This document shows positions 15,203 to 18,107 of a stretch of 18,107 nt of DNA, in pieces. Both the position numbers and the translations under genes were made by a program. Positions within the stretch are counted from its first letter, which is position 1, and every line of letters starts with the position of its first letter. The notes beneath the pieces were generated by a model that ran no database searches, was not told the DNA's origin, and saw only the letters and a program-made list of their open reading frames with translations. Origin of the DNA: CAZGWJ01 sp964529445 (lineage in GTDB: Bacteria; Oederibacteriota; Muellerivitia; Muellerivitales; Muellerivitaceae); the NCBI GenBank assembly GCA_964529445.1, contig CAZGWJ010000053.1:1-18107 (forward strand). Reading direction: 5' to 3'.

Positions 15203-15224
15203 GCCCATTCGACAAGCTCAGGGC
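15203..15224. repeat. TTCGACAAGCTCAGGG-type intergenic repeat
   Basis: A 22-bp element bounded by GCCC and GGGC with TTCGACAAGCTCA inside. This string is, from general knowledge, a very common intergenic repeat in environmental bacterial genomes (its false translations read FDKLRAG or LSLSNG). It is inserted in a CGCGAAG-type string, just as the palindrome at 9971-9987 is. Confidence 0.65.
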
Positions 15225-15367
15225 AGGCCGCGAAGGCACGAAGAACGTCAAAATAATGAAAAAAACAGCAAACCACACCCGTCTTGCCCAAGACGACGAA
15301 CACGAGAACCACAGAGACGCAGAGTCACAGAGAACAAACGCCCTGTTTTTCGAAAGAATAAAGATGT

Positions 15368-15464
15368 CCCTCGCCCCTTGTGGGAGAGGGCCGAGCCGAC
15401 CTCGGCCACATGCCGAGGTCAAAGGATGCTCGCGCAGATTCATGGAATCTGCGATGGGCGAGGG
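15368..15464. repeat. Cloverleaf-like palindromic element with three perfect 9-bp stems
   Basis: The outer stem CCCTCGCCC (15368-15376) pairs perfectly with GGGCGAGGG (15456-15464). Inside are two perfect hairpins: GACCTCGGC/GCCGAGGTC with a five-base loop (15398-15420), and CGCAGATTC/GAATCTGCG with a three-base loop (15433-15453). An alternative pairing CCGAG/CTCGG (15391-15395 with 15401-15405) competes with the first. The layout makes a multi-branch fold on either strand, like a small non-autonomous palindromic repeat. Confidence 0.65.
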
Positions 15465-15714
15465 GGCTTATCTGTCGTTCGGTGTCCCATCCTGTTTAAA
15501 ACAAGGATTTCACAGACGCCACACACATCCTCGTGAACATCTTGGACGGCAGTGAAACCACAAATAGAAACAAAATACGGGGAGGGTGGAAAAGCCACCT
15601 CGAAACCGACGACAAAAACCGGCTTACGGAGTGGGATGGTTTCGGTTCAAGGAGGCGCCGACCCTTCGAGCGGCGATGACTTCCCGCCCCTCAGGACAGG
15701 TTGGCTGTTCCACC

Positions 15715-15793
15715 GCCGGTTCCCGATTGGAACCGGCAGGCACGGCGCGCCAAAGTGTCGCGTCGGGTTCTGATTGAACCCGACAGGCACGGC
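15715..15793. repeat. Two tandem hairpins each followed by AGGCACGGC
   Basis: The first hairpin is GCCGGTTC (15715-15722) with GAACCGGC (15730-15737), 8 bp. The second is GTCGGGTTC (15762-15770) with GAACCCGAC (15776-15784), 9 bp. Both loops contain GATT, and both are directly followed by AGGCACGGC (15738-15746 and 15785-15793), so the unit repeats at 47 bp. The stems differ in sequence while keeping pairing, which implies compensatory change. They lie downstream of recA (stop at 15867) on its transcript side. Confidence 0.6.
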
Positions 15794-15866
15794 CCGATTT
15801 GGATGCTTTCGAGCCTGCCACTGCGCGCCTACCACTCACCATGACAAGAACCCCGACTGCCCGGAA

Positions 15867-16943
15867 TCACTTCCGAGCGGTCACCTTCTTGGCGTCTTCC
15901 TTGTGTTCCTTGCCTTCCGACTTCTCGGGCGCGAGAGCGGCCGGGTCGGGGATGAGTCCCGCCTTGATCTTCACGCGACGTTCGATCTCGGCATGGATCT
16001 CGGGATGATCCTTCAGGAAGGTCGAGGCGCCATCCTTGCCCTGGCCGATGCGGGTCTCGCCGAACGAGAACCAGGTCCCGGACTTGTCCACGATGCCCAT
16101 CTCGACCGCCGCGTCCACCAGGGTACCCTCCTTGGCGATGCCCTGGCCGAAATAGATGTCGAAAAACCCCTCACGAAAGGGCTGGGCGGTCTTGTTCTTC
16201 ACCACCTTGACCTTCACCTTGTTGCCCAGGTTCTCGGTGCCCACCTTGATGGACTCGACCCGACGGATGTCGAGGCGCATGGAGGAGTAGAACTTGAGGG
16301 CCCGCCCGCCCGGCGTGGTCTCGGGGTTGCCGAACATGACGCCGATCTTCTCGCGGATCTGGTTGATGAAGATGGCACAGGTGTTGGACTTGGACAGGAG
16401 GGCGGTCAGCTTGCGCAAGGCCTGGCTCATCAGGCGCGCCTGCAGGCCCACGTGCGCATCCCCCATCTCCCCCTCGAGTTCGGCCCGGGGAGCGAGGGCG
16501 GCCACGGAATCCACCACGATGATGTCGATGGCGCCCGAACGGATGAGGGTATCGGCGATCTGAAGGGCCTCCTCGGCGCTGTCCGGCTGGGAGATCAGCA
16601 GTTCGTTGATGTTCACCCCCAACTTCGCGGCATAGGCCGGGTCCATGGCGTGCTCGGCATCGATGAAGACGGCCGTGCCGCCCGCCTTCTGGGCCTCCGC
16701 GATGATGTGGAGCGTGAGGGTGGTCTTCCCCGAGGATTCCGGACCGTAGATCTCGACGATGCGGCCGCGGGGGACCCCCCCGATGCCGGTGGCGATATCC
16801 AGCGAGATGGCCCCGGTCGAGATGGCCTTGACCTCCTGGTTCTTGGATGCATGCTCCCCCAGCTTCATGATGGACCCTTTTCCGTGGTCCTTCTCGATCT
16901 GCAGGATGGCGAATTCCAGGGCTTTCTGTCGGTCGTTGGCCAT
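15867..16943 (-). CDS. recA: Recombinase A
   Basis: A 358-residue protein, normal RecA length. It is the DNA-dependent ATPase of homologous recombination and the co-protease triggering LexA self-cleavage. Walker A GPESSGKT is at 67-74, the Walker B region IIVVDSVAAL at 141-150, NQIREKIG (194-201), and the MFGNPETTPGG loop L2 region at 203-213. The N-terminus (RQKALEFAILQIEKDHGKGSIMKLGE) is canonical. The C-terminal tail has an acidic/lysine-rich stretch (APEKSEGKEHKEDAKKVTARK), more basic than the E. coli tail, which may alter autoregulation. The start is ATG 16943 with AAGGAG seven bases upstream. It has its own promoter and putative SOS operator (16996-17035). No neighbouring recX or lexA is visible; no T-tract terminator follows, only the hairpin repeats. 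Confidence 0.98.
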   Translation of the reverse strand: MANDRQKALEFAILQIEKDHGKGSIMKLGEHASKNQEVKAISTGAISLDIATGIGGVPRGRIVEIYGPESSGKTTLTLHIIAEAQKAGGTAVFIDAEHAMDPAYAAKLGVNINELLISQPDSAEEALQIADTLIRSGAIDIIVVDSVAALAPRAELEGEMGDAHVGLQARLMSQALRKLTALLSKSNTCAIFINQIREKIGVMFGNPETTPGGRALKFYSSMRLDIRRVESIKVGTENLGNKVKVKVVKNKTAQPFREGFFDIYFGQGIAKEGTLVDAAVEMGIVDKSGTWFSFGETRIGQGKDGASTFLKDHPEIHAEIERRVKIKAGLIPDPAALAPEKSEGKEHKEDAKKVTARK

Positions 16944-16995
16944 TGAGGATCTCCTTGTCTGCGGATTACCGCGTCAACGCTTCAGTCGTCTCGGC

Positions 16996-17015
16996 TGGTA
17001 TACCCTTGTATACCA
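16996..17015. promoter_or_regulatory. Putative LexA (SOS) operator at recA
   Basis: TGGTATACAAGGGTATACCA (minus strand) is a perfect inverted repeat: 8-base arms and a 4-base spacer. It spans about -16 to +5 of the recA promoter and covers the -10. It fits the box described for Geobacter LexA (GGTT-N2-C-N4-G-N3-ACC) at every fixed base except that the fourth is A, not T. LexA boxes vary by phylum, so this is inference from position and symmetry. Confidence 0.7.
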
Positions 17016-17035
17016 TTCCGGGATACCCCTGTCAA
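17007..17035 (-). promoter_or_regulatory. recA promoter
   Basis: TTGACA (17035-17030) is a perfect -35, followed by a 17-base spacer and TATACA (17012-17007) as -10, with an extended TGG in front of the -10. The predicted transcript start is near 17000, giving a leader of about 57 bases to the recA ATG. The -10 lies inside the palindrome, so repressor and polymerase would exclude each other. Confidence 0.88.
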
Positions 17036-17097
17036 GGGCCCCTGAACTGTGCGTGAACGGGTCGGCCAGGATTTGGGCGTGAATCGCCCGGTCCCGG

Positions 17098-17883
17098 TCA
17101 CCGCCCCGCGGTCAGCATCTTGTAGGCCACGTAGAAGAGGAGGACGGAGAAGAGGAAGAGAAGCCACTTGGAATGGAGGCGGTGGTGCAGGTGGCCCCCC
17201 AGGTAGCCGCCGAGGACGACCGGCAGGACACCCCAGGCCAGGAGATGCCAGGGAAGGAGGGCATCCCCCGCCTGATAACGGTAGAAAGCGGCCGCGAGAA
17301 CACCGGTCAGGGTCGTCCCCACGATGGCGAAGGTCGAGTTCGCCATGGCGGACTTGATCGGGACATCGAGCCAGCGGCGCTGGAGAGGCGTGGAGATGAG
17401 TCCCCCGCCAATCCCGATAAGCCCCGAGGCCAGCCCCATGAGGAAGCCGAGAAGACCGGTCCTTCCCCTTCGGGGCGATTCCGGCACCCAGTGATGGACG
17501 TCCGCCGTTTCGGCGGCTTTCGGCCGGAAGCCGTCGTAAGCCGCCCAAAGCAGGAAGGCCGCGAAAAAGTAACGCAGGACCTGACCGGAAAGGACGCGGC
17601 CCAGGGAGAGTCCGAGAATGGCGCCCGGGATGGAACCCATGAGGATGCGGCGGACGGTCGGAAAATGCGCGCTCTTCTTGCGGTTGATGGAGAAGGTGGC
17701 GGACGCCGAGATGAGGACCGCCGTGCAAAGGGAGAAGACGATGGCCTCGTGCAGGGGGACGCCGAAGAGCAGGTGGAGGGCCGGGACCAGGATGGCGCCG
17801 CCCCCGACGCCCATGAGACCGCCGTAGAGACCCGCCCCGAGGGCGATCAGCGCGATCCACAATCCGGTCAGCGGTTCGATCAT
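17098..17883 (-). CDS. TauE/SafE-family membrane permease (sulfite exporter family)
   Basis: A 261-residue membrane protein with about eight hydrophobic segments. The two-fold internal repeat typical of TauE/SafE (PF01925, formerly DUF81) is marked by GVGGGAILVPAL (25-36) in the first half and GIGGGLISTPL (157-167) in the second. A hydrophilic, probably cytoplasmic loop (about 119-142, PKAAETADVHHWVPESPRRGR) separates the halves. Characterised members export sulfite, sulfoacetate or related organosulfur anions; the substrate here is unknown. The ATG at 17883 places the first repeat at the usual distance from the N-terminus; the ribosome site is weak (CCAGG). It precedes recA on the same strand, but the strong recA promoter just after its stop argues for separate units. 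Confidence 0.88.
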   Translation of the reverse strand: MIEPLTGLWIALIALGAGLYGGLMGVGGGAILVPALHLLFGVPLHEAIVFSLCTAVLISASATFSINRKKSAHFPTVRRILMGSIPGAILGLSLGRVLSGQVLRYFFAAFLLWAAYDGFRPKAAETADVHHWVPESPRRGRTGLLGFLMGLASGLIGIGGGLISTPLQRRWLDVPIKSAMANSTFAIVGTTLTGVLAAAFYRYQAGDALLPWHLLAWGVLPVVLGGYLGGHLHHRLHSKWLLFLFSVLLFYVAYKMLTAGR

Positions 17884-17981
17884 CCTGGGTCTTTCATCGA
17901 AAAAGTAGGCACAACGGCTTAACGCGTAGTTGTTTTAACGGATGCGCGGAGTTCGCGAATTTCGGCGATGAAACCACATTG

Positions 17982-18020
17982 AACTTCGCCTTCCTCGAAA
18001 CTTCGCGTTCCGCCGTGAAG
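17982..18020. repeat. CGCGAAG-type intergenic repeat, inverted copy
   Basis: On the minus strand, TTCACGGCGGAACGCGAAGTT resembles the string at 9952-9970 and continues into a second GGCGAAGTT. AACTTCGC occurs twice on plus (17982-17989 and 17999-18006), 17 bases apart. The rest of the 17884-18020 gap carries a repeated CGTTAA (minus strand) but no clear promoter. Confidence 0.45.
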
Positions 18021-18107
18021 TTACAGAAAAACGCGGGGGTCGGGGACGCCCAGGTTCTCGCGGGAGAAGAACGGCTCCCCGGCCTCCCGCCCGATCATCA
18101 CGCCGAA
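18021..18107 (-). CDS. C-terminal end of an unidentified protein (partial)
   Basis: A minus-strand frame enters from the right edge and ends at TAA (18021-18023), giving 28 residues beginning FGVMIGREAGEPFFS and ending in DPRVFL. Its codons are GC-rich at third positions like the neighbouring genes, which supports coding. It is too short to identify. It lies upstream of the TauE/SafE gene with a 137-base gap. Confidence 0.55.
   Translation of the reverse strand, partial: FGVMIGREAGEPFFSRENLGVPDPRVFL

Larger units (their letters stand above)
15121..15866. other. 746-bp non-coding island rich in repeats
   Basis: No credible gene is present; open frames here are short, lack ribosome sites and read through palindromes. 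From left to right: the probable asmA-operon promoter region (15121-15180); CGCGAAG-type strings flanking a TTCGACAAGCTCAGGG element; an A-rich stretch; a CACAGAGACGCAGAGTCACAG tandem-like string (about 15309-15333); a cloverleaf-like palindromic element (15368-15464); and two tandem hairpins each followed by AGGCACGGC (15715-15793). Base composition is visibly lower in GC than the genes between about 15165 and 15370. Confidence 0.75.

Noticed and set aside
15165..15443. 92-codon minus-strand frame and similar short frames in the 15121-15866 island
   Set aside because: They translate known-type intergenic repeats (LSLSNG, FDKLRAG) and hairpins, and lack ribosome sites.
12520..15555. 1011-codon open frame on plus, opposite the AsmA-like gene
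   Set aside because: It is rich in H, R, G and Q with no domain or ribosome site, and mirrors a well-supported AsmA-family gene. Long antisense frames are expected at this GC content.
15774..16946. 390-codon plus-strand frame opposite recA
   Set aside because: Antisense shadow of a full-length, canonical recA.
1..18107. tRNA, rRNA, CRISPR array or insertion sequence
   Set aside because: I saw no T-loop-like GGTTCGAATCC with matching acceptor stem, no regularly spaced identical repeats with unique spacers, and no transposase.

Overview
This is an 18.1-kb stretch of a high-GC (roughly 60-65% by eye) Gram-negative-type chromosome. The envelope genes (a FadL/PorV-like outer-membrane barrel, a lipobox lipoprotein, an AsmA-family protein), the housekeeping genes (pgsA, rimO, mazG, recA) and a Geobacter-like SOS box at recA suggest a deltaproteobacterial, acidobacterial or related lineage. 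The sequence alone does not fix the phylum. Nothing looks like a prophage, transposon, CRISPR array or RNA gene. Coding is dense and almost entirely on the minus strand; only mazG and a beta-propeller gene are on plus.

Layout, left to right. (1) 1-3905, minus: a five-gene run, transcribed from the right: outer-membrane barrel protein, Yip1-like membrane protein, small two-helix membrane protein, rimO, pgsA (cut by the window edge). It is held together by a TGATG stop/start, an ATGA overlap and short gaps. (2) 4002-4686, minus: a lipoprotein gene with its own strong intrinsic terminator. (3) 4861-5289, minus: a very acidic small protein with a recognisable promoter. (4) 5412-7169, minus: a membrane-anchored protein carrying two tandem Mrr-like (restriction-endonuclease-fold) domains whose catalytic lysines look lost. 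(5) 7274-9193, plus: mazG, then a membrane-anchored six-repeat kelch-like propeller. (6) 9273-9941, minus: a PPP-type metallophosphatase. (7) 10053-15120, minus: a tightly coupled operon asmA-like > capA-like > MFS transporter, joined by ATGA and TTGA overlaps. (8) 15121-15866: a 746-bp non-coding island full of palindromic and tandem repeat elements. (9) 15867-17035, minus: recA with a textbook promoter whose -10 lies inside a perfect 8-4-8 palindrome, a strong LexA-operator candidate. (10) 17098-17883, minus: a TauE/SafE-family permease, then the last 28 codons of an unidentified gene.

The points most worth a second look are the tandem degenerate Mrr-like membrane protein, the recA operator, the cloverleaf-like palindromic element and tandem hairpins upstream of the asmA operon, the heptamer tandem repeat after the MFS gene, and the MazG whose second domain has lost its metal ligands. 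I did not find convincing evidence of a complete, previously undescribed multi-gene system; the Mrr-like protein is the best single candidate for uncharacterised biology.
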